A DNA stretch of 63,731 nt from Myxococcales bacterium (lineage in GTDB: Bacteria > Myxococcota_A > Polyangia > GCA-2747355), in assembly GCA_020431405.1 (NCBI GenBank), contig JAGQIK010000036.1:1-63731 (forward strand), read 5' to 3'. The notes below the pieces were generated by a model. It was not told where the DNA came from. It ran no database searches and was given only the letters and a program-made list of their open reading frames with translations. This document shows, in pieces, positions 42,390 to 51,031 of the stretch. Every line of letters begins with the position of its first letter. The first letter of the stretch is position 1. The translations under genes were made by a program, and so were the position numbers.

Positions 42390-43664
42390 ATGACGCGCCT
42401 TCTAGGCCGCATTGACATAACTGCGCTCGGCGCGCTGATCCTGCTCGCGCTCGCGGCGCCATCAGCCGCTTACGCGCAGGCGCAGCCCAAAGCCCTCGGC
42501 GAGGCCGCGCCGATCGTCGAGGTGCTGGTCATGACGCGCGGCCCCGAGATCTTCGCGCGCTTCGGCCACACGTCGCTGCTCGTCACGCCCGTGCGCGGCA
42601 GGGCGCTGATCTACAACTTCGGCTTCACCGTCTTCGACTCGGGGCTGGCGTGGCGCTTTCTGCGCGGGCGCGCGCGCTTCTGGGTCGAGCTGTCGACGAT
42701 CCCGCGCACCAAGGCCTACTACCTGCCCGAGGGCCGCGCGATCTATCGCTATCGGCTGCGCCTCAGCGACGCGCAGGCGCGCACAGTCGACCGGCTGCTG
42801 CGCCAGAATCGGCTGCCCAAGAACCGCTACTACTTCTATGACCACCTCACCGACAACTGCGCCTCGCGCGTGCGCGACGTGGTCAACAGCGCGCTCGGCG
42901 ATCGCATTCGCAAGCGCTTCGGCAAGCTGCCCGCCGGCAAGACCTATCGCCAGCTGACGCGCGAAGGCTTCGCCGACTCGCCCGCCGTGCTCTTTGGCAT
43001 CGAGCTCGTCATCGGCCGCCTCACCGACCGACCGATCTCGCGCTGGGAGCTGGGCTATCTGCCCGACGAGCTGGTGCACCTGCTGCGCGCCGCGCGCGCC
43101 GACGACGGCGGCCCGCTGCTGGCGCCGCGCATCACGATGATCCCGCGCCGCGTGCCTCGACCCGGCGTGGGCAAGTCACCGCTGGTCGGCGTATACCTCG
43201 TCGTCGCGCTCGCCGCGTTGCTGGCCCTCGCCGCCAGCGGCGCGCTGCTGCTGCGCCGCCGCGAGCGCCGCCTCTCGGGCCTCTTGCTGCTGCTACCGAC
43301 ACTCGTCTTCGGGCTCGTCGCGCTGCTGATCTGGAGCATCGTCGCCGTCGCCTCGGGCATGCCGGCGCTGCGCTACAACGAGCTGGCGCTGATCTTCTGG
43401 CCCACCGACTGGCTGCTGCTCGGCAGCGCCATCCGCTGGATGCGCGGGCGCTTCGCCTTCGGCCGCCTGATGCGCACCTACATCCTGGTGCGCTGCATCG
43501 CGCTGGCGCTGGTGCTTGTCGGCCACGCCACGACGCTGCTCTACCAGCAGCCGCGCGCGTGGCTGCTGGTGGGGCTCGCCGTGTGGGTGCCGCTGTTTCT
43601 CGCGCGCCGCGACGCGCTCGACGTCGAGCGACCCGAGCCGGCTCGCAAGGAGGACAGCGCGTGA
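42390..43664 (+). CDS. DUF4105-type exported protein with C-terminal membrane segments
   Basis: The 424-residue protein has a signal peptide ending AYAQ and a DUF4105-like domain (about 40-230) with FARFGHTSLLV and YYFYDHLTDNCASRVRD. The conserved Cys and His residues resemble a papain-like arrangement of the family, though its activity is not established. Four to five hydrophobic segments follow (about 268-410), so the domain is probably anchored on the periplasmic face. The TGA stop overlaps the next gene's GTG, so the two are translationally coupled. A -10-like CATACT lies six bases before ATG. Confidence 0.75.
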   Translation: MTRLLGRIDITALGALILLALAAPSAAYAQAQPKALGEAAPIVEVLVMTRGPEIFARFGHTSLLVTPVRGRALIYNFGFTVFDSGLAWRFLRGRARFWVELSTIPRTKAYYLPEGRAIYRYRLRLSDAQARTVDRLLRQNRLPKNRYYFYDHLTDNCASRVRDVVNSALGDRIRKRFGKLPAGKTYRQLTREGFADSPAVLFGIELVIGRLTDRPISRWELGYLPDELVHLLRAARADDGGPLLAPRITMIPRRVPRPGVGKSPLVGVYLVVALAALLALAASGALLLRRRERRLSGLLLLLPTLVFGLVALLIWSIVAVASGMPALRYNELALIFWPTDWLLLGSAIRWMRGRFAFGRLMRTYILVRCIALALVLVGHATTLLYQQPRAWLLVGLAVWVPLFLARRDALDVERPEPARKEDSA

Positions 43665-44308
43665 TCGAGCGCGCCCTGCGCGGCCTGCTCGACCTGCTCG
43701 AGCGCGCGCGCCAGCCCGAGCGCTCGCGCGCCGACGAGATCGCCGACGTGCGCCGCCGCCTCGCCGCGCAGCAACGCGCCGCACGCCGTGCCAGCGACGA
43801 CGAGCGCCAGCGCGCCCGCGCGCTCGAGACGCTTCGCCAGCAGATGATCGAGACGCTCGCCGAGCCCGCGAGCTGTGCCTCCTGCGAACGCTCCTGTCAC
43901 ACGCCGAGCGCGCGCGTCGGCACCGAGCGCGAGACGGTCTTTGCCGCCGAGCGGCGCCGCGCGCCCGCGGGCTTCGACGGCGGCGCCTGCTGCGCGGCCA
44001 AGACCGCAGGCGTCTTCTCCGATGACGAGCTCTACGTGCTGGCCCTCGCCGGCGCCACCGCGGCCGACTACTCGGCGCCGCCCGGACCACACGCCGGCTG
44101 CGCCTTCCGCGACGCGCGCGGCTGCTCGCTGGCCGTACAGCGCCGCCCTACGCTGTGCCTGCGCTACCTCTGCAACGAGCTTCAGAGCGAGCTTCAAGCC
44201 AGCGGCCGCCGCCACGCCGCGCGCAGCGTGGCGCATGATCTGCGCCTCGGCTTCGAAGCGCTCGTCGCCGAGCGACGCGAGCGGGAAATCGACGACCTGT
44301 TGCAGTAG
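43661..44308 (+). CDS. Cys-rich cytoplasmic protein, possible metal- or cluster-binding
   Basis: GTG 43661 overlaps the previous stop and has AAGGAGG upstream. The 215-residue protein has an Arg/Ala/Glu helical N-terminus, then many Cys in clusters: CASCERSC, GGACCAAKTAG, GCAFRDARGC and LCLRYLC. Such spacing suggests a Zn or Fe-S site and resembles YkgJ/zinc-chelate-type proteins, but I cannot assign it firmly. No signal peptide is present. It is coupled to the DUF4105 gene and is followed by an S9 peptidase gene with its own -10 element. Confidence 0.65.
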   Translation: MIERALRGLLDLLERARQPERSRADEIADVRRRLAAQQRAARRASDDERQRARALETLRQQMIETLAEPASCASCERSCHTPSARVGTERETVFAAERRRAPAGFDGGACCAAKTAGVFSDDELYVLALAGATAADYSAPPGPHAGCAFRDARGCSLAVQRRPTLCLRYLCNELQSELQASGRRHAARSVAHDLRLGFEALVAERREREIDDLLQ

Positions 44309-44309
44309 T

Positions 44310-44318
44310 TGCTATCGT
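44310..44318 (+). promoter_or_regulatory. Extended -10 (TGCTATCGT) 7 nt before ATG
   Basis: TGCTATCGT begins one base after the upstream stop and ends seven bases before ATG 44326. This is leaderless spacing and argues for ATG 44326 over the GTG at 44317, which overlaps the element. Confidence 0.5.
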
Positions 44319-44325
44319 GCGCCTC

Positions 44326-46458
44326 ATGGCGCGCACGCTGACCTTCGACGACCTCGCCCGCATCCACCGCATCTCCAACCCCGTGCCCGCGCCCGACGGG
44401 CGCGTCGTCGCGATCACCGTCGCGCGCGTAGACCGCGAAGGCGACCGCATGCGGCGCCGCCTGGTCGCCGTCGATGTCGACTCGGGCGCGCGCCGCGTGC
44501 TGACGCCCGGGCCCGGCGATCACCACAGCCCCGCCTGGTCGCCCGACGGGCGCTGGTTCGCCTTCGTCAGCAACCGAGGCCAGCACGGCGCGCAGATCTG
44601 GATCATGCCCACCGGCGGCGGCGAGGCGCGCTGCGTCACGTCGGGCTACGGCGGCGCCTCGCAGCTTTGCTGGGCGCCCGACAGCAAGCGTATCGCCTTC
44701 GCGCGCAGCGTCGTCGTCTCACCCGACTACGCGCCGAGCGCCAAGCAGCGCGCCGCCGTCGACGCCAAGAAGGGCCCGCCCAGCGGGGAGGTCTTCGGCC
44801 TCAAGAACCCCAAGTCGTCGGCGCGCGTCGCCGACGAGCTGCTCTTTCGCCACTGGGACAGCTGGCGCGAGCGCCGCCGCAACCACGTCTTCGTCGTCGA
44901 CATCGACAGCGGCCGCGCAGACGACGTCACGCCCGGCGATCGCGACGCGCCACCGATCTCGCTCGGCTCGGCCTGCGACATCGACTTCGCACCCGACGGC
45001 CGCGAGCTCTGCTTCGTGATGAACCCCGACCAGGTCGTCGCGCGCTCGACCAACCTCTGCGTCTACACGGTGCGCCTGCGCGGCACGCGCGCCGCCGGCG
45101 AGCCGCAAAACATCTCCACCAGCGAGGCCGCCGACAGTCAGCCGCGCTACTCGCGCGACGGCGCGTACATCTACTACCTGGCGATGCAGACGCCGCGCTA
45201 CGAGGCCGACCGCAACCGCATCAAGCGCTACGACCGCCGAAGCGGCGAGACGCGCACGTTCCTCGCGCGCTTCGATCGCAGCCCCTCGGACTTTTCGCTC
45301 GTCGAAGGCGCGGCGCTCTTTTCGGCCGACGACCGCGGCACGCGCGCCGTCTACCGGCTCGATCTCGAATCCGGCCGCGTGCGGCAGCTGACGTCGGGCA
45401 CCACCAACAGCGCGCCGCGCCCGCTCGACCCGAGCGGCGCGCGCCTGGTCGTCACGCGCCAGCGCACCACCTGCCCGGCCGAGCTGGTGCTGCTCGAGCC
45501 CGACGCGCGCGGCATCACCCCCGAGCTCGAGGCCGGCCCGCGCCGCGCCGCTGCCGACGCCGACGAGCCGCGAGATGCCGGCTGTCGCGCCCACACGCTG
45601 ACCAACGCGCGCGCCGCCATCGCCGGCGTGCAGATGCACGACGCGCAGGAGATCTGGTATCGCGGCGCCGACCGCGACTGGGTGCACGGCTTCATCGTGC
45701 CGCCGCCCAACCTGCGCAAGGGCCGCCGCGTCCCGCTGATCCTGCTCATCCACGGCGGCCCGCAGGGCGCGTTCGGCGACGACTTTCACTATCGCTGGAA
45801 CGCGCAGATGTTCGCCGCGCGCGGCGCCGCCGTGGCGATGCTCAACCCGCGCGGCTCCACCGGTTACGGCGCGCGCTTCAAAGAGCAGATCTCCGGCGAC
45901 TGGAGCGGTCGCTGCTATCGCGACATCATGCGCGGCGTCGATCACATCACGCGCACCGTGCCCTACGTCGACGGCACGCGCGTCGCCGCCGCCGGCGCCA
46001 GCTTCGGCGGCTACATGGTCAACTGGATCTGCGGCCACACCGATCGCTTCTGCGCGCTGGTCAGCCACGACGGCGTGTTCTTCAGCGAGACGATGGCCTA
46101 CACCACCGAGGAGCTGTGGTTCGACGAGCACGAGCACGGCGGCCTGCCGCACGAGCGGCGCGCCGGCTACGTCGCCTCGTCACCGCACATGCACGTCAAG
46201 CGCTTCAAGACGCCCACGCTGGTGGTCCAGGGCGAGCAGGACTTCCGCTGCCCCGTCTCCGAGGGGCTCGGCATGTTCACCGCGCTGCAGGTGATGGGCG
46301 TGCCCTCGCGCTATCTGCACTTCCCCGACGAAGGCCATTGGGTGCAGCGGCCCGCCAACGCCGAGGTCTGGTACGACGAGGTGCTGAGCTGGCTCTATCG
46401 CTGGCTCGAAGCCAAGCGCCCCGCCCGCAAGAAGGCCAGCACCAAGAAGAAGCGTTAG
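44326..46458 (+). CDS. S9 family peptidase (prolyl oligopeptidase/acylaminoacyl peptidase-like)
   Basis: The 710-residue protein has an N-terminal seven-bladed propeller (WSPDGRWFAFVS, CWAPDSKRIAFA, then repeated strands to about 430) and a C-terminal alpha/beta-hydrolase. It has LILLIHGGPQGAFG, LNPRGSTGYG, GASFGGYM (Ser about 559), VVQGEQDFRCP (Asp about 639) and DEGHWV (His about 671). The propeller gates access so that short peptides are hydrolysed. No signal peptide is present, so it acts in the cytoplasm. The tail KKASTKKKR is strongly basic. Its TAG overlaps the TAA of the convergent FG-GAP gene. Confidence 0.9.
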   Translation: MARTLTFDDLARIHRISNPVPAPDGRVVAITVARVDREGDRMRRRLVAVDVDSGARRVLTPGPGDHHSPAWSPDGRWFAFVSNRGQHGAQIWIMPTGGGEARCVTSGYGGASQLCWAPDSKRIAFARSVVVSPDYAPSAKQRAAVDAKKGPPSGEVFGLKNPKSSARVADELLFRHWDSWRERRRNHVFVVDIDSGRADDVTPGDRDAPPISLGSACDIDFAPDGRELCFVMNPDQVVARSTNLCVYTVRLRGTRAAGEPQNISTSEAADSQPRYSRDGAYIYYLAMQTPRYEADRNRIKRYDRRSGETRTFLARFDRSPSDFSLVEGAALFSADDRGTRAVYRLDLESGRVRQLTSGTTNSAPRPLDPSGARLVVTRQRTTCPAELVLLEPDARGITPELEAGPRRAAADADEPRDAGCRAHTLTNARAAIAGVQMHDAQEIWYRGADRDWVHGFIVPPPNLRKGRRVPLILLIHGGPQGAFGDDFHYRWNAQMFAARGAAVAMLNPRGSTGYGARFKEQISGDWSGRCYRDIMRGVDHITRTVPYVDGTRVAAAGASFGGYMVNWICGHTDRFCALVSHDGVFFSETMAYTTEELWFDEHEHGGLPHERRAGYVASSPHMHVKRFKTPTLVVQGEQDFRCPVSEGLGMFTALQVMGVPSRYLHFPDEGHWVQRPANAEVWYDEVLSWLYRWLEAKRPARKKASTKKKR

Positions 46459-48608
46459 CCGATAGACAAGCAGCGCGACTCGGGCATGTGCAGCAGGTTG
46501 TTCTTCTCTTTGCACTCGACCTCTTTGCCCTGCTGCGCGCCGTCGTCGTCGGCCTGAAACCACAGGTCGACCTTCTCCGAGGGCGGCGCCGCCCACTCGC
46601 AGCTCACCGACTCGCACTGCCCCGGGTCGAGCGCCTGCGTCGTCGTCGCCGTGCAGATCGCCGTGCCGCCCGAGCGCGGATCGCCCTGATAGAACGTGCC
46701 CGGCACGCCGGCGCCGGCCTTGTTGGTGCCGCGGTTGCAGATGCGCGCCTGCAGCTTCCAGGCGGTCTTGCAGTTGGACGACGGCTCGAGCGCGTCTTGC
46801 TGGCGCGCCGTGATGTCGGGCGCCGGCTGGTCGCCTTTGATCAGGCCCTGGGTGTTCTGGCGGTAGTTGTTCCAGGTGAGCCAGTTGTCCTTCTCCACCG
46901 CCGGCACCGTGCCGTCGTCGTTGATGTTGGTGATGTGATAGCTGTGCTGGTTCCAGATCGCGCGCGACGGCATCCAGCGGTTCTGCGGATCGCGCAGCAC
47001 GAAGATGCCCTGCGTGCCGCCGGTGAACGGCAGGTTCAGCTCGGGCTCGGTCGTGCAGCCAGAGCTGAGGTTGTGGCTCGGCACGACGAGGTCCGCGTGG
47101 CCGTCGTTGTCTACGTCGGCGATCACCGGCAGCTCGAGGATCGTGCCCGACGTGATGGCCTGCGCGAAACGCACCTGGCCCGTCTTGCCGTCATAGACGC
47201 GCAGCCAGCACTCGTCGCGATAGACCACCTCGGCCTGGCCGTCGCCGTTGAAGTCGAACACTGACGAGCCGGTGGAGCCCGACGAGTTGTCCTTGGTCGT
47301 CTTGAGCCAGCGCACGCCGGGGCTGTCGCAGAACGCCGGCATCGGCGTCGCCGCGCACTCCTGATCGAAGACCGCGTAGCCGACGTAGCCGGCCGCCGCC
47401 ACCTCGGGCTCGCCGTCGCCGTCGAAGTCGGCCACCGTCGGCGGCCCGCCCCAGCGCTGGCCGAACGTGTAGGGCCCGAACACGACGTTGCCGGTCTTGG
47501 GGTTGTAGATGCGGATCGCGCCGGGCTGGCCGGTCTGCGACGAGATAAGCACCACCTCAGGCTCGGGCGTCGACTTGTCCCACTGCGCGATGGCGACGTA
47601 GCCGCCAGGGAAGCTCGAGACGCCCGGCGGCGTCTTGTCGGCGCCGGTGATGCCATCGAGGATCTTGTTGCCCATCACCACGTCGGGCTTGCCGTCGAGA
47701 TCGATGTCGGCGACGACGCTCATGATGCCCCAGTGCCCGCCGGTGCCGGCCACGTTGTAGAGCTGCGTCAGCGTGCCGGCCTGATAGCGCAGCGCCTGGC
47801 CGCCGTAGACGATCTCGGGCGGACCCTGCCCGTCGAGGTTGGCGATGGCCGCGCCGCCGTCGTTGAAGCTCGTCGCGCCCTTGCCGAGCGCCGCCTGCGC
47901 GGCGGTGGCGAGCAGATTGCCCTGGTAGTCGAAGACGCGCACCTTGTTGTCGCTGCCGATGCCGACGATCTCGAGCTTGCCGTCGTTGTCGAGGTCGGCG
48001 ACGGCGAGCTGCGAGCGCGTGCCGAGCGACGCCGGCTTGACCCACAGCTCGGCGCAGTCGGCGCCGTTGAGCGCGACGATGCTGCCCGCCGCGATGGTGC
48101 TGCCAGTGAACGTGATGAAGAGGATCTCGGGCTTCTTGTCGCCGTCGAGGTCGGCCACCACCGGCGCGTTGATCACCGCCGTCTTGGTCCAGCTGCACTG
48201 CACCTTGGGCTGCGCCAGCTTCTCGGCGGTGAAGCCGGCCCCCTTGCAGGTGTCATCGTGGGTCTTGCCGCTGCCGCCGCCCGGCGGCGCGTAGGGCACG
48301 CACACGCTCGTCGTCGCGTCACAGTAGCTGTCGCCTTGGCAGTCCTCGTCGCTCGCGCAGGTGTTGGTGTCGGGCACGCACTGCCCCGCGGCGCAGACCA
48401 TACCGTTGGGGCAAGGCACCGCCGGGCAGGTGCCCGGCCCGATGTCGCCACCGCCACCGTCGAGCTGACCCGTGTTGACGTCGCCGTCGGGCGGCCCGTT
48501 GCCGTCGCTGAACGTGCCTTTGGCGCTATCGCAAGCAAACGACGCCAGCGCCCCCGCCAGCGCGAGCGCCGCCGCCAGGTGGCGCACCGACCGGTAAGCA
48601 ATCACCAC
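46455..48608 (-). CDS. FG-GAP/VCBS-repeat lipoprotein with Dickkopf-like Cys modules
   Basis: GTG 48608 follows GAGAGG and gives a lipoprotein signal ending LASFAC. The 717-residue product has Gly/Asp-rich linker, Cys modules (CPNGMVCAAGQCVP and CASDEDCQGDSYCDATTSVCVP), and six or more FG-GAP-type calcium motifs (ADLDGDKKPEILF, ADLDNDGKLEIVG, ADIDLDGKPDVVMG, ADFDGDGEPEVAA, FDFNGDGQAEVVY, ADVDNDGHADLVVP), consistent with an integrin-like beta-propeller. The C-terminal domain of about 200 residues has further Cys and resembles a CARDB/beta-sandwich. Likely a surface adhesin or binding protein. It is divergent from the small protein gene at 48691. Confidence 0.82.
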   Translation of the reverse strand: MVIAYRSVRHLAAALALAGALASFACDSAKGTFSDGNGPPDGDVNTGQLDGGGGDIGPGTCPAVPCPNGMVCAAGQCVPDTNTCASDEDCQGDSYCDATTSVCVPYAPPGGGSGKTHDDTCKGAGFTAEKLAQPKVQCSWTKTAVINAPVVADLDGDKKPEILFITFTGSTIAAGSIVALNGADCAELWVKPASLGTRSQLAVADLDNDGKLEIVGIGSDNKVRVFDYQGNLLATAAQAALGKGATSFNDGGAAIANLDGQGPPEIVYGGQALRYQAGTLTQLYNVAGTGGHWGIMSVVADIDLDGKPDVVMGNKILDGITGADKTPPGVSSFPGGYVAIAQWDKSTPEPEVVLISSQTGQPGAIRIYNPKTGNVVFGPYTFGQRWGGPPTVADFDGDGEPEVAAAGYVGYAVFDQECAATPMPAFCDSPGVRWLKTTKDNSSGSTGSSVFDFNGDGQAEVVYRDECWLRVYDGKTGQVRFAQAITSGTILELPVIADVDNDGHADLVVPSHNLSSGCTTEPELNLPFTGGTQGIFVLRDPQNRWMPSRAIWNQHSYHITNINDDGTVPAVEKDNWLTWNNYRQNTQGLIKGDQPAPDITARQQDALEPSSNCKTAWKLQARICNRGTNKAGAGVPGTFYQGDPRSGGTAICTATTTQALDPGQCESVSCEWAAPPSEKVDLWFQADDDGAQQGKEVECKEKNNLLHMPESRCLSIG

Positions 48609-48637
48609 GTGGACCTCTCTTGAGGGGTAAGGCCCAT

Positions 48638-48647
48638 AGGATACAAT
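48638..48647. promoter_or_regulatory. Overlapping divergent -10 elements
   Basis: AGGATACAAT contains TACAAT on the plus strand (48642-48647) and TATCCT on the minus strand (48643-48638). Each has a correctly placed ribosome site downstream: AGGAG for GTG 48691, GAGAGG for GTG 48608. The pair looks like a bidirectional promoter. Confidence 0.5.
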
Positions 48648-48690
48648 GTCGATCGCAGCCCGTGCAGTCGCATCGCCAGGAGCACCGCCC

Positions 48691-49113
48691 GTGTCCGAGG
48701 TCGAGCAGGTCGAAACCGCCTTCAACGAGGTCGTCAAATGGCTCGAGGACCAGGGCTATCGCCTGTCAGGCGTGCCGGGCGGCGTCAACAACCTCATCGG
48801 CGCGGCCACGTTCTGGATCTGGGACGGCGCGCCCTACGGCTGCGGCGGCCAAAGCATGATGGCCAGCCAGTGGTTTCGCTACAACGTCGCCGGCAGCGAC
48901 ACGGCGGCCAAGTTCGCCAGCTGGCGCGTGGAGACCGTGACCAACTACCCCAAAGAGGCGTTCACGGCCTTTCCATTCTCGGGCTACCACTGGGTGGTCA
49001 AGCTGACGTCGCCCGAGACGGGCACCGCCTACCTGCTCGACGTGCACGGCCGCAAATTCGGCCTGTGGTCGCCAGAGGTGGCGGCCCGCTTCAAGTACTA
49101 CTATAGTCCGTAA
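48691..49113 (+). CDS. Small protein with possible papain-like Cys-His-Asp triad
   Basis: GTG 48691 has AGGAG eight bases upstream and is preferred to ATG 48646, which lies in the -10 element. The 140-residue protein has YGCGGQSMMA (Cys51), GYHWVVKL (His100) and AYLLDVHGRKFG (Asp117). The order Cys, then His in a strand, then Asp after a short loop matches papain-fold enzymes and toxins. The family is not recognised and no activity is proven. No signal peptide is present. It is followed by a kinase-fold-like gene and a NYN gene on the same strand. Confidence 0.55.
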   Translation: MSEVEQVETAFNEVVKWLEDQGYRLSGVPGGVNNLIGAATFWIWDGAPYGCGGQSMMASQWFRYNVAGSDTAAKFASWRVETVTNYPKEAFTAFPFSGYHWVVKLTSPETGTAYLLDVHGRKFGLWSPEVAARFKYYYSP

Positions 49114-49145
49114 AACGGCTTACAAACTTGACGAGGGCCCGAACC

Positions 49146-50018
49146 GTGCGGGATGCTTACGTTGTGGGTGATCCGAGCGCCGCAGCCGCGACGCAGCCCC
49201 TGAGGCTGACCCTACCTCCGGAGATCGCACGCAGCCGCGCGAGTGAATGCATCCCGCGCATGCTCGGCAGTGGTGCGCGCATGCAGGTCTATCCGCTCGT
49301 CGACGAGCGCACGGTCTTGCGCGTGCCGCGGCGCAGCGAGCAACAGCTCATCGACGAGCACGGCAGCTCCGGTCGCAAGGCGCTCGCCACCGGCCACGAG
49401 GTCTCCGTCACCACCGAGACCGAGCTTCACGACATCGAGGCCATGGAGGGCTTCATCGGCGCCTTCGTGCCCGACAGCACGCCCTTCGCCGACCTCGATC
49501 TGGTCGGCGACTTTCGCTACTACTGCCTGCAGCGCCGCGTGAAGATCACGCGCGACCTGCGCCTGGTCAACGAGCGCCTGCCGCTGCAGGCCAGCCGCCG
49601 CAGCCTCGAGCGCTTCATCCGCGACGTACGCGACATGGTCAACGAGCTCGGCCTGGTGCCCGACCTGGCCGGGCGCGGCAACCTCGTGCTCGACGCCGCG
49701 GGGCTGGTCAAGCTCATCGACGTCAACAACTTCCGCCGCCTGGTACCCTGCGAAGAGCTCGAGGCGTGCTTTAGCGACGACGACGAGATCGCCGAGTACG
49801 CCGCCAGCCACAAGCGCATCGAGCCGGCGCTGCCGGTCGACTTCGTCGACGACCTCGGCCACCCAGTGGGCGATCTGACGCTGCAGCAGCTGCGCACGCT
49901 CGAGGTGCGCGGGCTCGCTCGCGACTACAAGGCCGTCGATCGCGACCCCTTCTACGCGCCGCTGCGCAACGAGCGCCGCCAGAAGGTGCTGGCGCTGCTC
50001 AAGAAGCCCGCCGCCTGA
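49146..50018 (+). CDS. Protein with kinase-fold-like catalytic region, uncertain
   Basis: GTG 49146 is preceded by GAGGG; a TTG at 49128 is also possible. The 290-residue protein has VLRVPRRSEQQLIDEHG near the N terminus, then PDLAGRGNLVLD and VKLIDVNNFRR (about 173-200). The spacing Asp-x4-Asn, about ten residues, then LID resembles the catalytic loop and DFG region of atypical kinases such as aminoglycoside phosphotransferase-like and HipA-like proteins, with Asn replacing the Gly. I cannot name a family. Its location between a possible protease and a NYN protein hints at a shared process, unproven. Confidence 0.5.
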   Translation: MRDAYVVGDPSAAAATQPLRLTLPPEIARSRASECIPRMLGSGARMQVYPLVDERTVLRVPRRSEQQLIDEHGSSGRKALATGHEVSVTTETELHDIEAMEGFIGAFVPDSTPFADLDLVGDFRYYCLQRRVKITRDLRLVNERLPLQASRRSLERFIRDVRDMVNELGLVPDLAGRGNLVLDAAGLVKLIDVNNFRRLVPCEELEACFSDDDEIAEYAASHKRIEPALPVDFVDDLGHPVGDLTLQQLRTLEVRGLARDYKAVDRDPFYAPLRNERRQKVLALLKKPAA

Positions 50019-50112
50019 TCGCCGCGCGCGTCGCCGTGCACGCGGCGTGCACGCGGCGCGCGCCGGTGTGCGCGTGCTTGCGTAGGTGCGTGGGGCCGGC
50101 TATAGCTGCCCC

Positions 50113-51027
50113 ATGGAGAACCTACCTAACATCGCGATCTTCTGTGACTACGAGAACATCGCGATCGGCGCGCGCGACGCCAAGTTCGATGACTTCGACA
50201 TCGGTCTCACGCTCGAGCGCCTGCTCGACAAGGGCAAGATCGTCGTCAAGAAGGCCTACGCCGACTGGGACCGCTTCAAGTCGCACAAGCGGCGCATGCA
50301 CGAGGCGGCCTTCGAGCTGATCGAGATCCCGCACGTCTCGTACTCGGGCAAGAACTCGGCGGACATTCGCCTCGTCGTCGACGCGCTCGACCTCTGCTAC
50401 ACCAAGGCGCACGTGGACATGTTTGTCGTCATGTCGGGCGACAGCGACTTCTCGCCGCTGGTCAGCAAGCTGCGCGAGAACGCAAAGAAGGTGGTGGGGC
50501 TCGGCGTCAAAAACTCGTCGAGCGACCTGCTGATCGATAACTGCGACGAGTTCATCTACTACGACGACCTCGAGCGCATGAAGAAGAAGAAGAAGAGCAA
50601 GGGCAGCGGGCGAGGAAAGCGCGCCGCCGCGGGCCAGACCGGCCCCGCGCGCGCCGCCGCCAGCAGCAGCAGCAGCACCAGCAGCAGCAGCAGCAGCAGC
50701 GCCGCGAGCAAGAAGGCCGAAGCGGCTAAGAAGCCCGACGCAGCTGCCGCGGCGGACGACGCCAGCAGCGAGGAGCGCAAAGAAGAAGCCATGGAGATGG
50801 TGCTCGACACCGCCGAGGCGCTCTTCCAGGAGCGCGACAGCAACATCTACGGCTCGATGGTCAAGCAGACGCTCAAGCGCAAGCGCCCCAACTTCAACGA
50901 GGCGTTCTACGGCTACGCCACCTTCAACGTGCTGCTCGAGGACGCCAAGAAGCGCGGACTGCTCGAGATCCAGAAGGACGACAAGTCGGGCGGCTACATC
51001 ATCATCGGTTTTGGACCCAAGGCGTGA
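50113..51027 (+). CDS. NYN (PIN-like) RNase domain with C-terminal LOTUS/OST-HTH-like domain
   Basis: The 304-residue protein has a NYN/LabA-type domain (about 5-150): IAIFCDYENIAIG with an active-site Asp, then SADIRLVVDALDL and FVVMSGDSDFSPLV carrying further Asp ligands. These form the metal site of PIN-like nucleases. A Lys run, a Ser-repeat linker (about 185-200) and an acidic Ala/Lys segment lead to a C-terminal domain (about 220-304) with SMVKQTLKRKRPNFNEAFYG and GYIIIGF, the OST-HTH/LOTUS pattern that binds RNA. It is probably an RNA nuclease. The start is ATG 50113 with TATAGC six bases upstream. Confidence 0.85.
   Translation: MENLPNIAIFCDYENIAIGARDAKFDDFDIGLTLERLLDKGKIVVKKAYADWDRFKSHKRRMHEAAFELIEIPHVSYSGKNSADIRLVVDALDLCYTKAHVDMFVVMSGDSDFSPLVSKLRENAKKVVGLGVKNSSSDLLIDNCDEFIYYDDLERMKKKKKSKGSGRGKRAAAGQTGPARAAASSSSSTSSSSSSSAASKKAEAAKKPDAAAAADDASSEERKEEAMEMVLDTAEALFQERDSNIYGSMVKQTLKRKRPNFNEAFYGYATFNVLLEDAKKRGLLEIQKDDKSGGYIIIGFGPKA
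50661..50700. repeat. AGC trinucleotide tract encoding poly-Ser linker
   Basis: A near-perfect AGC tract encodes Ser with one Thr interruption in the linker of the NYN protein. Slippage would lengthen or shorten the linker in frame. An AAG run at about 50578-50600 lies upstream and encodes Lys. Confidence 0.75.
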
Positions 51028-51031
51028 TCCT

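Noticed and set aside
43875-47264. Long frame overlapping the S9 peptidase
   Set aside because: Shadow reading of the peptidase and FG-GAP genes; no domain or signal.
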